A DNA stretch of 64,000 bases from Nitrospirae bacterium MYbinv3 (GCA_002753395.1 PEAB01000003.1:20022-84021); one strand, 5' to 3'. Shown: positions 16,975 through 26,796, counted from the first letter of the stretch. Notes: generated from the sequence alone by a model not told the origin. Translations and numbers: made by a program.

Positions 16975-19103
16975 ATGAGGGACTTGATAAGGGTAGAGAG
17001 ATATTTACAGAGGAGGCTAATGAACTCTTAGCCGAACTTGAGATCTCACTGTTGGAATTAGAGGAAACCCCCACCGACACCGAACTTATCGGGCGCGTCT
17101 TCAGGGCTATGCACACTATAAAAGGCTCAGGTGCAATGTTTGGCTTTGAGGACATAGCACACTTCACTCACGAGGTAGAGACGGCCTTTGACCTTGTAAG
17201 AACCGGCAATATGCTAGTCACTAAGGAGCTGATGAACCTCACCCTCAGGGCGCGAGACCAGATAAGGGCGATGCTTGATGGTATCTCAGTTGACGAGGCC
17301 ATCTCCAATGAGATTATTGCCTCTCTAAGGGCCCTGATGAACAGCTCCGCAACATCTGAGCAAGTGGAATATGAACCCCAGGATCATAGAGCCGTAGGCA
17401 GTCAGACCGGACAAGAGAGCAAAGACGTTGACAGCGACATTACCACGTACAGGATCCGCTTCAAACCACATAAGGAGCTGTTTCTGACGGGTTCAAATCC
17501 GCTCTTGATGCTTGGCGAACTAAGTGAGTTGGGCAACTGCGTGGTAATTGCCCAGACTGCCGCCATCCCTCTGTTGAGGGAGCTTGACCCTGAGATGTGC
17601 TTCGTCTCCTGGGACATAGTGCTGACTACCTGTCATGGACAAAACGCCATAAAGGACGTCTTTATCTTTGTACAGGATATCTGCGATCTAACGATTGAGA
17701 CCATAGAGGCAGACAGCAACATGCAAGAGGAGGAAAGACACCTCAAACTCGGTGAAATACTTCTGTCGCGTGGCGACGTTACCATAGACGAACTTAATAA
17801 GGTCTTAGGCAAACAAAGGCGTGTGGGAGAGATCCTTGTCGACGCCGGTCTGGTAAAGGAAGAACAGATACAGGCGGCTTTAGTAGAACAACAGCACATA
17901 AAAGATGTCCGGCAGCAGCGAGCAAAGCAGGAGTCGATGGCGAGCATACGAGTGCCGTCAGAAAAGCTAGACGGACTGGTAGACCTCGTAGGTGAGCTTG
18001 TCACCGTACAGGCCCGTTTAACTCAAACATCTGTCGCCTTTGCTGATCCCGTGCTGTCAGTTATTGCCGAGGAGGTGGAGCGTATCACCTGGGAGCTAAG
18101 GGATAGGACGATGGGTATACGCATGTTGCCCATTGGCTCTACGTTTAGTAAATTCAAGCGCCTCGTGCGAGACCTCTCAGATGAGCTTGGTAAAGAGATC
18201 GTTATGACCACAGACGGTGCTGATACCGAATTAGACAAGACCGTTATAGAAAAACTAAATGACCCCTTAGTACACATCATCAGAAACAGTATAGACCACG
18301 GGATAGAGTCCCCAGAGGTAAGAGTGCAAGCCGGTAAACCAAGACACGGTACCGTACACCTTATCGCAGGCCACTCAGGGGCCAACGTGCTCATACAGAT
18401 ACAAGACGACGGGGCAGGCCTTGACAAGGAGGCAATCCTAAACAAGGCTGTAAAAAACGGTATCATAACCCCGGATGCAGAACTGTTGGAGAAAGAGATA
18501 TTCTCCCTGATATTTGAACCTGGCTTTTCCACTGCCAAAACCGTTACAAGTGTATCAGGCAGGGGCGTGGGGATGGACGTCGTCAAGAAAAACATCGCGG
18601 CCCTCAGAGGCACGGTAGACATAAAGAGTAAAAAGGGTGTTGGAACAACCATAGCGTTGAAACTGCCTCTAACGCTGGCCATAATAGACGGTCTATTGGT
18701 TAAGGTCGGCGAGGACTACTATGTTATCCCCCTGTCGGCTGTTCACGAGTGCGTTGAGCTAACCGCCAATGACATTGAAAAGTCGCACGGTCGCCACATC
18801 TCATATGTGCGTGGAGCTATAGTGCCATACATACGTCTTAGAGAACAGTTCCTGATAAACGCACCAGTTCCTGAGGTAGAGCAGATTGTGATAACTGAGG
18901 CGGAGGATCAAAGGGTTGGCCTTGTGGTTGACTATGTTATCGGTGAACATCAGACCGTCATAAAGTCCCTTGGAAGGATGTATAAGTCCGTTGAAGGTGT
19001 CTCAGGGGCAACCATATTGGGTGACGGCACCGTGGCTCTTATCGTAGACGTACCTAAAATCGTTAGTTCTGTAAAACTCGAAGGTTCAGAGGTAGCTTTA
19101 TAA
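16971..19103 (+). CDS. cheA: Chemotaxis histidine kinase CheA with an extra linker module
   Basis: 710 residues. P1/HPt domain with phospho-acceptor H48 (RAMHTIKGSG); a P2-like domain (about 155-250); then about 258-308 an inserted segment with two related units (LGEILLSRGDVTIDELNKV and VGEILVDAGLVKEEQIQAAL) like those in the N-terminal MshEN/GspE-type domains; dimerisation helices from about 324; the ATPase domain with NDPLVHIIRNSIDHGIE and GRGVGMDVV; and a C-terminal CheW-like domain (about 567-706). No receiver domain. It phosphorylates CheY and CheB. Start ATG overlaps the cheY stop. Confidence 0.95.
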   Translation: MNEGLDKGREIFTEEANELLAELEISLLELEETPTDTELIGRVFRAMHTIKGSGAMFGFEDIAHFTHEVETAFDLVRTGNMLVTKELMNLTLRARDQIRAMLDGISVDEAISNEIIASLRALMNSSATSEQVEYEPQDHRAVGSQTGQESKDVDSDITTYRIRFKPHKELFLTGSNPLLMLGELSELGNCVVIAQTAAIPLLRELDPEMCFVSWDIVLTTCHGQNAIKDVFIFVQDICDLTIETIEADSNMQEEERHLKLGEILLSRGDVTIDELNKVLGKQRRVGEILVDAGLVKEEQIQAALVEQQHIKDVRQQRAKQESMASIRVPSEKLDGLVDLVGELVTVQARLTQTSVAFADPVLSVIAEEVERITWELRDRTMGIRMLPIGSTFSKFKRLVRDLSDELGKEIVMTTDGADTELDKTVIEKLNDPLVHIIRNSIDHGIESPEVRVQAGKPRHGTVHLIAGHSGANVLIQIQDDGAGLDKEAILNKAVKNGIITPDAELLEKEIFSLIFEPGFSTAKTVTSVSGRGVGMDVVKKNIAALRGTVDIKSKKGVGTTIALKLPLTLAIIDGLLVKVGEDYYVIPLSAVHECVELTANDIEKSHGRHISYVRGAIVPYIRLREQFLINAPVPEVEQIVITEAEDQRVGLVVDYVIGEHQTVIKSLGRMYKSVEGVSGATILGDGTVALIVDVPKIVSSVKLEGSEVAL

Positions 19104-19359
19104 AAACACCATAATATTTGGTCGATGAACGAATCGTCATAAAAGAAGCAAGCGAGTTGGGACTTAAAATTGCCAGCACCCCTTGACCCCTCCGTCGAGG
19201 TTGTGCTCATTGATCAACCTCGCTTTACATCCCGCAAGACCGCCATAGAGATTCTAACTCTCCATGCTTTTCTTATGCACCCAAAATGCTTTAGATAGAC
19301 GTAATAGTATAGATATTTATGTTATACTACAGGAGAAGTTGTAATAAGGAGGTAACACT
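19104..19359. other. Gap between cheA and cheW with hairpin and repeat remnant
   Basis: CGAGGTTG (19196-19203) pairs with CAACCTCG (19215-19222), a possible transcript end after cheA without a U-tract. TTTTCTTATGCACCC near 19267-19281 is a family D terminus. TATACT and similar AT-rich segments close to 19325 may drive cheW separately. Confidence 0.35.
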
Positions 19360-19854
19360 ATGGCTGTAGCCAGTATAACTGATACTACTCAATACTTAAC
19401 CTTTAAGCTAGCAGAGGAGGTATTTGCCCTTGACATAGTCAAGGTGCGAGAGGTGCTAGAATTCAGCAGTGTGACCAAGATACCAAGAACCCCTGTGTTC
19501 ATGCGGGGCGTCATTAATCTCCGCGGTAGTGTCGTACCTGTTGTAGACCTAAGACTGAAGTTTGGTATGAGCCAGACGGAGAAGAACATCAATACCTGTG
19601 TTATCATCGTAGAGATAAGTCTTGGAAGTGAAAAAACAATACTTGGCGCCCTTGCTGACTCCGTACAGGAGGTCATTGAACTCGAACCTGAGAGGATTGA
19701 ACCCCCGCCAAACATTGGGATGCACATGAATACGGAATTTATTAAGGGTATGGGTAAGCGAGACGATGTGTTTATTATTATCTTGGATATAGACAGGATA
19801 TTCACACTGGAAGAACTAGCTGACTTTCATAAAACTGGACAACAATTTAACTGA
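19360..19854 (+). CDS. cheW: Chemotaxis coupling protein CheW
   Basis: 164 residues, one CheW domain: QYLTFKLAEEVFALDIVKVREVLE at the start, PVFMRGVINLRGSVVPVVDLRLKFGM in the middle and the GALADSVQEVIEL block. It bridges chemoreceptors and CheA at the membrane. AAGGAGG stands nine bases before the ATG. It is followed 8 bp later by cheR. Confidence 0.95.
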   Translation: MAVASITDTTQYLTFKLAEEVFALDIVKVREVLEFSSVTKIPRTPVFMRGVINLRGSVVPVVDLRLKFGMSQTEKNINTCVIIVEISLGSEKTILGALADSVQEVIELEPERIEPPPNIGMHMNTEFIKGMGKRDDVFIIILDIDRIFTLEELADFHKTGQQFN

Positions 19855-19862
19855 GGTCGCAC

Positions 19863-20738
19863 ATGTTAGAAGAAGTAGACAACGACATACGTTTTGCTAA
19901 GGCCGCTCTATCGGAGAAAGACTTCCAACGCCTGAGCAACTTCGTTCAAAATGAGGTAGGTATTAAAATGCCTCCAGCTAAAAAAACGATGTTGGAGGCA
20001 CGGCTGCAACGCAGGCTGCGAACGCTGCAGATGAGATCGTTCACCGATTACTGTAACTTCGTATTCAGCCCAGCTGGCTTTGAGAGTGAAATCGTACACC
20101 TCATAGATGCAATCACAACAAACAAGACCGATTTCTTTCGAGAACCTCAGCACTTTGAATATTTAGTCAACAAGGCACTGCCTGAGCTAATAAGAACACA
20201 TAATGTGGGTACCAGACGCAAGTTGATGCTCTGGAGCGCAGGTTGCTCCACTGGTGAAGAACCATACACACTAGCAATGGTACTGAGCGAATTTCAAGAA
20301 AAAAGCGGCTTAGACTTTATGATCATAGCCACAGATATATCAACCAAGGTGCTGGATAAGGCCAAAGCCGCCATTTACGAAGAAGAAAGGGTTATACCGG
20401 TACCCAATAACATGAAAAAGAAATACCTCCTGCGCAGTAAGGACAAAAGTAAGGCGCTGGTACGCATCATACCAGAACTCCGAGAACTAATCAAGTTCCG
20501 CAGGCTTAACTTTATGGATTCAGACTTCGGCTTTCGGGAGCCAATGGACATAATCTTCTGTAGAAACGTTGTTATATACTTTGACAAAAAGACACAGGAA
20601 ACGCTGTTAAATGCCTTTAGCCGTTACTTGGTAAAAGGTGGTTACCTTTTTATGGGACACTCCGAGACTTTAAACGGTTTAAACGTACCCTTTGTTCAGG
20701 TGGCGCCCACTATCTACAGGCTGCCTTATGGACGATAA
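19863..20738 (+). CDS. cheR: Chemoreceptor glutamate methyltransferase CheR
   Basis: 291 residues: an N-terminal helical domain (about 15-75) and a Rossmann SAM-dependent methyltransferase domain. Visible: RKLMLWSAGCSTGEEPYTLAM (SAM site), IIATDIS, and DIIFCRNVVIYFD. CheR methylates receptor glutamates for adaptation, opposed by CheB. The 3' end overlaps cheD by 11 bp, so the che genes from cheW to cheB form one operon. Confidence 0.95.
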   Translation: MLEEVDNDIRFAKAALSEKDFQRLSNFVQNEVGIKMPPAKKTMLEARLQRRLRTLQMRSFTDYCNFVFSPAGFESEIVHLIDAITTNKTDFFREPQHFEYLVNKALPELIRTHNVGTRRKLMLWSAGCSTGEEPYTLAMVLSEFQEKSGLDFMIIATDISTKVLDKAKAAIYEEERVIPVPNNMKKKYLLRSKDKSKALVRIIPELRELIKFRRLNFMDSDFGFREPMDIIFCRNVVIYFDKKTQETLLNAFSRYLVKGGYLFMGHSETLNGLNVPFVQVAPTIYRLPYGR

Positions 20739-21252
20739 CGAATGCAGAGTCTGTCCCCCTCCCAGCTTGCCGCTGGTACACCTAAACCCCGGGCAGGTGC
20801 TTATGACTGGCAAACCCACAGTGGTATCGACTGTGCTAGGCTCCTGTGTTTCTGTTACTATGTTTAATGCAACAAGACCCTTTGCCGCCATATGTCATGG
20901 TATGCTGCCCGATTGTAACGGCAAGGGATGCAGCGGTTGCGTTGAAAAGCTAAAATACGTCGATTGCTCCATTATCCACATGGTTAGACACTTTGACAAA
21001 CTTGACATAGACCTTAGAAGCGTCAACGTAAAACTCTTTGGAGGGGCAGAGGTTCTGCAGGTTGGCAGTGCAACAAAGCAAAGAACATCCGTCGGTAAAC
21101 AAAATATTGAAGCAGCCCACAAAATACTATCAAAAATTGGCATTACGCCTTCAGTTACAGATATAGGCGGCTCCACCGGCCGTAAGATATTGTTCTACAC
21201 CCATACAGGCGACGTCTTTTTAAAACGTCTTAAGCGGCAACTCAGTGTTTAA
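20728..21252 (+). CDS. cheD: Chemoreceptor glutamine deamidase CheD, with a Cys cluster
   Basis: About 174 residues from the ATG at 20728. Family motifs: the catalytic Cys in STVLGSCVSV, the His in AAICHGMLP, and KLFGGAEVLQ. CheD deamidates receptor glutamines and in some species works with CheC. Between the His motif and the helix there is CNGKGCSGC, three cysteines in ten residues, which many relatives lack; it may bind a metal or be redox active (inference). Overlaps cheR by 11 bp. Confidence 0.93.
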   Translation: MDDNECRVCPPPSLPLVHLNPGQVLMTGKPTVVSTVLGSCVSVTMFNATRPFAAICHGMLPDCNGKGCSGCVEKLKYVDCSIIHMVRHFDKLDIDLRSVNVKLFGGAEVLQVGSATKQRTSVGKQNIEAAHKILSKIGITPSVTDIGGSTGRKILFYTHTGDVFLKRLKRQLSV

Positions 21253-21268
21253 GATACCGCAGCGCTAA

Positions 21269-22357
<1,089 letters not shown>

Positions 22358-22436
22358 GTGGCGGTTAATACCTACAGTTAAGGTAAAACGCATGAGGGTC
22401 TGCCTTCGGGCAACCCCTTTTATCCGTGGGACTATA

Positions 22437-23237
22437 TTAACTGCTGGGAGAGCACTCTCTCCTTGCGTTTATATCATCTAAATTGAGGATGTCAAGGTAT
22501 TCCCATTCTCTGTAAGCGACTACATAGAGGCCCTTTCTGCTCGCGAATTTTATTATATTATCCTTAAAGACGACGCTGGCTAGCATAGGGATTATTCTTT
22601 TACCTGTGCACTCGTCAAAGAACGTTGCCAGTGTCTCTGCCTTAGCCAGTACATCCTTTACGTCACGAGCATCGGGGTGGAACTTTGCTTCTATCATAAA
22701 GACCGTGTCCTCACAGATAAGCAGTAGGTCTACCTCACAGTTCTGGCCTCCCTTTCTTTTTATGGCCCTTTGACGAATATCATAAGGTTCGGATTTAAAA
22801 TATTTTCTAATCAAGGGAATCGTACCAGGTTGGATTATATCTTCAACGAGAATACCAAATTGTTTTGCTATATCTCCCCTTTGCTTATTGCGCTCCTTCT
22901 CAGAAATTCTATCACGCTCCGCCTGTTCCTCTTTATATAGCCGATCACGCTCCGCCTGTTCCTCTTTATATAGCCGATCACGCTCCGCCTGTTCCTCTTT
23001 ATATAGCCGATCGCGTTCCTCTTGTTCCTCTTTATATAGCCGATCGCGCTCCTCTTGTTTCTCTTTATATAGCCGATCGCGCTCCTCTTGTTTCTCTTTA
23101 TATAGCCGATCGCGCTCCTCTTGTTCCTCCTTATAATTTCGATCACGTTCTGATATCTCGATCTTCAGGTCTCTGTGAAGCTCGATCAGCTCAGCCATGA
23201 GAACCTCTAACCTATCAACCCTTGCCTCTAATAACAT
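22437..23237 (-). CDS. PD-(D/E)XK nuclease-like protein with hendecad coiled coil (DUF3782-like)
   Basis: 266 residues. Residues about 18-115 are a long charged helix built of eight near-identical 11-residue units (consensus EERDRLYKEEQ), an unusual hendecad coiled coil encoded by 33-bp tandem repeats. The C-terminal part (about 130-255) holds NCEVDLLLICEDTVFMIEAKFHP, the Asp and Glu-x-Lys pattern of a restriction-like nuclease core. Such proteins are common in genomes with many mobile elements; their role is unknown. ATG start 23235-23237. Confidence 0.75.
   Translation of the reverse strand: MLLEARVDRLEVLMAELIELHRDLKIEISERDRNYKEEQEERDRLYKEKQEERDRLYKEKQEERDRLYKEEQEERDRLYKEEQAERDRLYKEEQAERDRLYKEEQAERDRISEKERNKQRGDIAKQFGILVEDIIQPGTIPLIRKYFKSEPYDIRQRAIKRKGGQNCEVDLLLICEDTVFMIEAKFHPDARDVKDVLAKAETLATFFDECTGKRIIPMLASVVFKDNIIKFASRKGLYVVAYREWEYLDILNLDDINARRECSPSS
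22905..23150. repeat. 33-bp in-frame tandem repeats
   Basis: About seven copies of a 33-bp unit containing CTCTTTATATAGCCGATC, with three slightly different subtypes arranged in blocks, as expected from recent expansion by slippage. Encodes the hendecad coiled coil of the surrounding gene. Confidence 0.85.
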
Positions 23238-23357
23238 TAGTACCCCTCCTGACTTTTATGTTAGCATAGCTGGGAATCTTTTGACAACAAGATTAAACGC
23301 AGCTAGAAGAAGTTAGTAGTTGCAATAGAGTGTGTTATAGCGCCCTTTGAAACCACC

Positions 23358-23972
23358 TCAGTCCTTCATTACAAAGTCCGCAAAGTTCTTCAGGATCTTG
23401 AGACCTAATCTCTGGCTCTTCTCTGGGTGAAACTGCATCGCAAAGACGTTGTCCTTTGCAACCATAGATGTAAACTCAACCCCGTACTGAGAGGTTGCTG
23501 CTACGATTGACTCATCTTGCGGAGCAACGTAAAACGAATGTACAAAGTAAAAGTATTGCTCATCCTCTATATCATCAAACAACGGCGTGTGTTTTTTTAC
23601 GGTTATACGGTTCCAACCCATGTGAGGTACCTTTAGCTCATTGACGGGAAACCTCACCACCCTGCCGTTAAATACGTTTAACCCTCTGCAGCGGCCAAAC
23701 TCCTCTGACTCGGTAAACAAGAGCTGCAACCCTAAACATATACCAAGAAAGGGCTTACCCTTCTCTATGTTCCGTATAACCGGTTCTGCAAGTGATAAGC
23801 CTTCCAGGTTGGCCATACAGTCCCTGAAGGCCCCCACACCTGGTAGAACAACCCCGTCGGCGTCATCTATATCCCTCGATTGGTTTGTGACCAGCGCCTT
23901 CACACCAACCTTGAGAAACCCCTTGGATACGCTCCTAAGGTTACCCATTCCATAATCAACGATTGCTATCAT
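23358..23972 (-). CDS. hisH: Imidazole glycerol phosphate synthase, glutaminase subunit HisH
   Basis: 204 residues, class I glutamine amidotransferase that supplies ammonia to HisF in histidine synthesis. Motifs: MIAIVDYGMGNLRSV, PGVGAFRDCM, the nucleophile Cys in GKPFLGICLGLQLL, and the His-Glu pair in AMQFHPEKSQ. No other his gene is in the window. It follows the sulfur-relay operon on the same strand. Confidence 0.96.
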   Translation of the reverse strand: MIAIVDYGMGNLRSVSKGFLKVGVKALVTNQSRDIDDADGVVLPGVGAFRDCMANLEGLSLAEPVIRNIEKGKPFLGICLGLQLLFTESEEFGRCRGLNVFNGRVVRFPVNELKVPHMGWNRITVKKHTPLFDDIEDEQYFYFVHSFYVAPQDESIVAATSQYGVEFTSMVAKDNVFAMQFHPEKSQRLGLKILKNFADFVMKD

Positions 23973-24038
23973 AGCTCTTAAGGTGCTAAAGGGGGACTGC
24001 CAAAGACAAACGCCCCCCTCTTCTGCAATATCATATAG

Positions 24039-24290
24039 TTACTTTTTCTTGATGAATAGTTCCCAATAGCCTTTGTCTTCAACCTTGACCGAATCAAAAC
24101 CAAACCCTTGCTTCGCAGCATACTTTGGTATCGAATCCTCGGCCGAGGCTGGCGCATCACACAACACCTTTAGCAATGTGCCGCCTTCCATCTTTTCTAT
24201 CTTCTTTTTTGTCAATACCAGTGGATAGGGGCAAACCCTCCCTAAAACGTCAAGGGTTTCAGTAGGTGCCTCGTTTCTCAAGTCAGACAT
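24039..24290 (-). CDS. tusA: Sulfur carrier protein TusA family
   Basis: 83 residues. The CPxP motif at residues 20-23 (RVCPYPL) provides the persulfide-carrying Cys, and the domain has the typical GGTLLKVLCDAPASAEDSIPKYA segment. TusA proteins pass sulfane sulfur in tRNA thiolation or in dissimilatory sulfur metabolism. It is the last gene of a four-gene operon with DsrE-type proteins. AAAGGAGG precedes the start. Confidence 0.93.
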   Translation of the reverse strand: MSDLRNEAPTETLDVLGRVCPYPLVLTKKKIEKMEGGTLLKVLCDAPASAEDSIPKYAAKQGFGFDSVKVEDKGYWELFIKKK

Positions 24291-24312
24291 CTCTTATAAC
24301 CTCCTTTGTTTG

Positions 24313-24726
24313 TTAGAAATACAATATATGGTCAGCGGTGTTCATCTCTTCCATGATTGTGTCAAAAGGCACTAACTCAGAGGTAATATCCGCACCAAGC
24401 TCCTCAGCATCCATTATGAGTGAATCAGCAGTAAGACCAAACCTCTTTACGTCCTCTTCGCATATAAGAACCTTGATGTCAGTCAACAGGGCATTTTTGA
24501 TGTGCGACTCAAGGCTGGTTATTCCGTAAACATCTGATGCCTTATGATCCTTTATGCAGTTTAGCACACCCTCGCCAACAAAGGCCAATACCGGCGTTAT
24601 GTTCTCGTCTTCCTCCAAGTGGATCTCAACTGTCTGGCTTGAGATGGCATGTGTCAAGGCAAGCCTTGAGGTCTCGGTCTTGTAAGGCAGCTTATCTACC
24701 ACAAAGGCTATCTTCTTTATGGCCAT
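24313..24726 (-). CDS. DsrE/DsrF-like sulfur relay protein
   Basis: 137 residues of the DsrE/F-like fold: KKIAFVVDKLPYKTETSRLALTHA at the start, a Rossmann-like core and IKNALLTDIKVLICEEDVKRFGL. There is no cysteine at a clearly conserved active position. In DsrEFH/TusBCD complexes one subunit carries the sulfur and the others are structural; this would be a non-catalytic partner (inference). It follows the dsrE-like gene with overlapping stop and start. Confidence 0.75.
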   Translation of the reverse strand: MAIKKIAFVVDKLPYKTETSRLALTHAISSQTVEIHLEEDENITPVLAFVGEGVLNCIKDHKASDVYGITSLESHIKNALLTDIKVLICEEDVKRFGLTADSLIMDAEELGADITSELVPFDTIMEEMNTADHILYF

Positions 24727-25085
24727 TACTCACCTCCTATGTGTAGAACCCTGTCAGCGCTAAAGCAGCTTGCAAGGTACCAGTCCATACTTTTTCTGCC
24801 AAAACCATCGATCAGATCTTCCTTATGATAGCCTCTGGCCTCAGCACACGCCTCACAAGCGGTCACGTTAATACCGCCTGCAACAAGCTCCTTAATGGTC
24901 TTCTCTAACGACGAATAATCCTTAAAGGAGCGCTGCCCCTTCTTGGAAAGCATCGTGCCATTACCCGATAACCAGATATCCACGTCATGGCCTTTCTTCC
25001 TGGCCGCCTCGGCTAGTTTCACAACAAAATCGGTGGTCATCGACCCCACAAGAGATGAAAAACAGCCTATAGTTAATTTGCTCAT
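24726..25085 (-). CDS. DsrE-family sulfur relay protein with conserved Cys
   Basis: 119 residues. LTIGCFSSLVGSMTTDFVVKLAEAARKKGHDVDIWLSGNG begins the DsrE fold and VTACEACAEARGY matches the CxxCxxxRG region in which the active persulfide Cys of DsrE/TusD lies. Stop of this gene overlaps the start of the next one by one base, so translation is coupled. Confidence 0.85.
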   Translation of the reverse strand: MSKLTIGCFSSLVGSMTTDFVVKLAEAARKKGHDVDIWLSGNGTMLSKKGQRSFKDYSSLEKTIKELVAGGINVTACEACAEARGYHKEDLIDGFGRKSMDWYLASCFSADRVLHIGGE

Positions 25086-25095
25086 TTCAGTTCTC

Positions 25096-25392
25096 CTATA
25101 GCCAAATTATTTTCTCATATTCATTGAAGATCAGATCGACTAGGCCGTCATAATCAACTACCTTAACCTTACTATCTACACTGTCTACACTCAGCCCCCG
25201 TGTCTGCAAATCCTCTGATAGCGCATACACCGTCGTACCCTTGTCAAGGATCGGCGAGGACTTTCCATCTTCCTTCAAAGCCGCATTGTACACTCCATTT
25301 TGCACAAGTATAACTCCAAGCTTCTCAGCCTTGAGCCTGCTGAGGGTATCGTTCTCTCTACTGTATTGACTAACAAATACCCCTAATTTCAT
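25096..25392 (-). CDS. DsrH/TusB-like protein
   Basis: 98 residues. KLGVILVQNGVYNAAL is the typical DsrH/TusB segment and the chain ends with an aromatic IIWL tail as in that family. It is the first gene of the dsrH-dsrE-dsrF-like-tusA operon. GGGGGTGTACCT precedes the ATG. Confidence 0.8.
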   Translation of the reverse strand: MKLGVFVSQYSRENDTLSRLKAEKLGVILVQNGVYNAALKEDGKSSPILDKGTTVYALSEDLQTRGLSVDSVDSKVKVVDYDGLVDLIFNEYEKIIWL

Positions 25393-25482
25393 AGGTACAC
25401 CCCCTTATCAATATAATGTATTTCCATAAGCCTTTTTTTATAACAGTTAATACCCCAAATTGTCAAGCAGCGGCATAAGGGG

Positions 25483-25784
25483 GCGCATAAGGAAGTCGTG
25501 GGTTTTGTCAAAGAAGGGGAGGCTCTGCCTGTTGCCGCAGGGGTTCCAACCCCTCCCCTCAGACCTAATGCTGTTGACTTAAGGTTGTGAAGATGAAAAA
25601 AAGGAGGGCTTTGCCCTCCCTTAGACCCTCCCACAAGGGAACTTGTTCCCTTGACCCTGTAAATGTCAGGCGTGGCTGCTTAAAATGTCGCCCATGTGCA
25701 TACATGTTAATGCTTAAGTCAACAGCATTAGAGGTTAGGGGAGGGTGTTAAGTTTACTGTCACCACTACTTGTGCAGGACTACA
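25483..25784. repeat. Mosaic of repeat families D, B and C
   Basis: From left to right: family D left end (25483-25565, GGGCGCATAAGGAAGTCGTGGG...CCCCTCAGACC); a complete family B element, B3 (25566-25730, TAATGCTGTTGACTTAAG...CTTAAGTCAACAGCATTA, 165 bp); and the right half of family C (25733-25784, ...TTGTGCAGGACTAC). D and C each lack their other end, so B3 sits at a junction of two broken elements. No gene in 25393-25830. Confidence 0.7.
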
Positions 25785-25830
25785 AAAGTATAGTAGTATT
25801 ATAATTGAGATGGGATAAATAAAAAACAAG

Positions 25831-26796
25831 ATGAAGGCGTCAGTTATCATACCGGCCTACAATGCCGGTGCAACTATAGGAAGGTGCGTGGAGGCAGTCT
25901 TGAACCAGACCTTTAAGATGAACGACTACGAGGTCATTGTCGTTGACGATGGCTCTGAGGATGAGACGGTCAAGCTGCTTGCAGGCCTGCCAGTTAAACT
26001 CTGCCGTCAAGCCAATAGGGGACCTGCATCGGCAAGAAACCACGGCGCCAGAGAGGCCTCCGGCAATATACTGCTCTTTACAGATTCTGACTGTGTATGT
26101 GAGCAAACGTGGATAGAGGAGATGGTAAGGCCATTCGAGGATCCCAACATAGCCGCCGTAAAAGGGGTATATAAAAACTCGCAGGATTCCTTGACGTCGA
26201 GGTTTGCTCAGATTGAGTTTGAGGAAAGATACGAGATCATGTCAGGGGCCTCGACCATTGACATGATAGACACCTATTGTGCAGCCATCAGGAGAGACGT
26301 CTTTGTGAGAGTCGGAGGGTTTGACGAGGGGTTTCACAGCGCAAACAACGAGGATACCGATTTGTCCTACAGACTTTCTCTTGCCGGTTACAGGATGATC
26401 TTTAACCCGCACGCCGTAGTTTCTCACCTAAATCACCCCAGTACGGTATCAAGATACGCAAGACAGAAGTTCTGGCGAGGGTACTGGCGGATGGTGGTAT
26501 ACAAACGCTACCCACAGAAGATGCTCAAAGACTCTTACACACCGCAGAGTCTTAAACTACAGATATTGACCATCTTTGCCACTTTACTCCTCTTAGTCCT
26601 TTCTCCACTGTTTAAACCATTCCTCTACGGATCTATGTTTTTAATTACCACTTACTTCAGTCTAACGCTGAGTTTCACACGATTTGCTTTCTCCAGAGAC
26701 AGACTGATTGGTGCGCTGTCACCATTTTACCTTGCTGTACGGGCTATTTCTATCGGATGCGGTGTCCTTTATTTTTTTTGGAAGGTGGTACAATAA
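25831..26796 (+). CDS. Family 2 glycosyltransferase with C-terminal membrane segments
   Basis: 321 residues, GT-A fold: SVIIPAYNAGATIGRCVEAVL at the start, VVDDGSEDET (nucleotide-sugar site), LFTDSDC (metal-binding DxD) and GFDEGFHSANNEDTDLSYRL (acceptor side, ED). Two hydrophobic segments (about 245-290) at the C-terminus place it at the inner membrane. It probably adds a sugar to a lipid-linked saccharide. It stands alone between repeats and the convergent EF-hand gene. No strong ribosome site. Confidence 0.9.
   Translation: MKASVIIPAYNAGATIGRCVEAVLNQTFKMNDYEVIVVDDGSEDETVKLLAGLPVKLCRQANRGPASARNHGAREASGNILLFTDSDCVCEQTWIEEMVRPFEDPNIAAVKGVYKNSQDSLTSRFAQIEFEERYEIMSGASTIDMIDTYCAAIRRDVFVRVGGFDEGFHSANNEDTDLSYRLSLAGYRMIFNPHAVVSHLNHPSTVSRYARQKFWRGYWRMVVYKRYPQKMLKDSYTPQSLKLQILTIFATLLLLVLSPLFKPFLYGSMFLITTYFSLTLSFTRFAFSRDRLIGALSPFYLAVRAISIGCGVLYFFWKVVQ

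Noticed and set aside
22905-23150. Regular direct repeats that could suggest a CRISPR array
   Set aside because: They are contiguous 33-bp in-frame units with no unique spacers and encode a coiled coil.
23978-24160. Extra 60-residue frame overlapping tusA
   Set aside because: It is an out-of-frame shadow of the tusA coding region.
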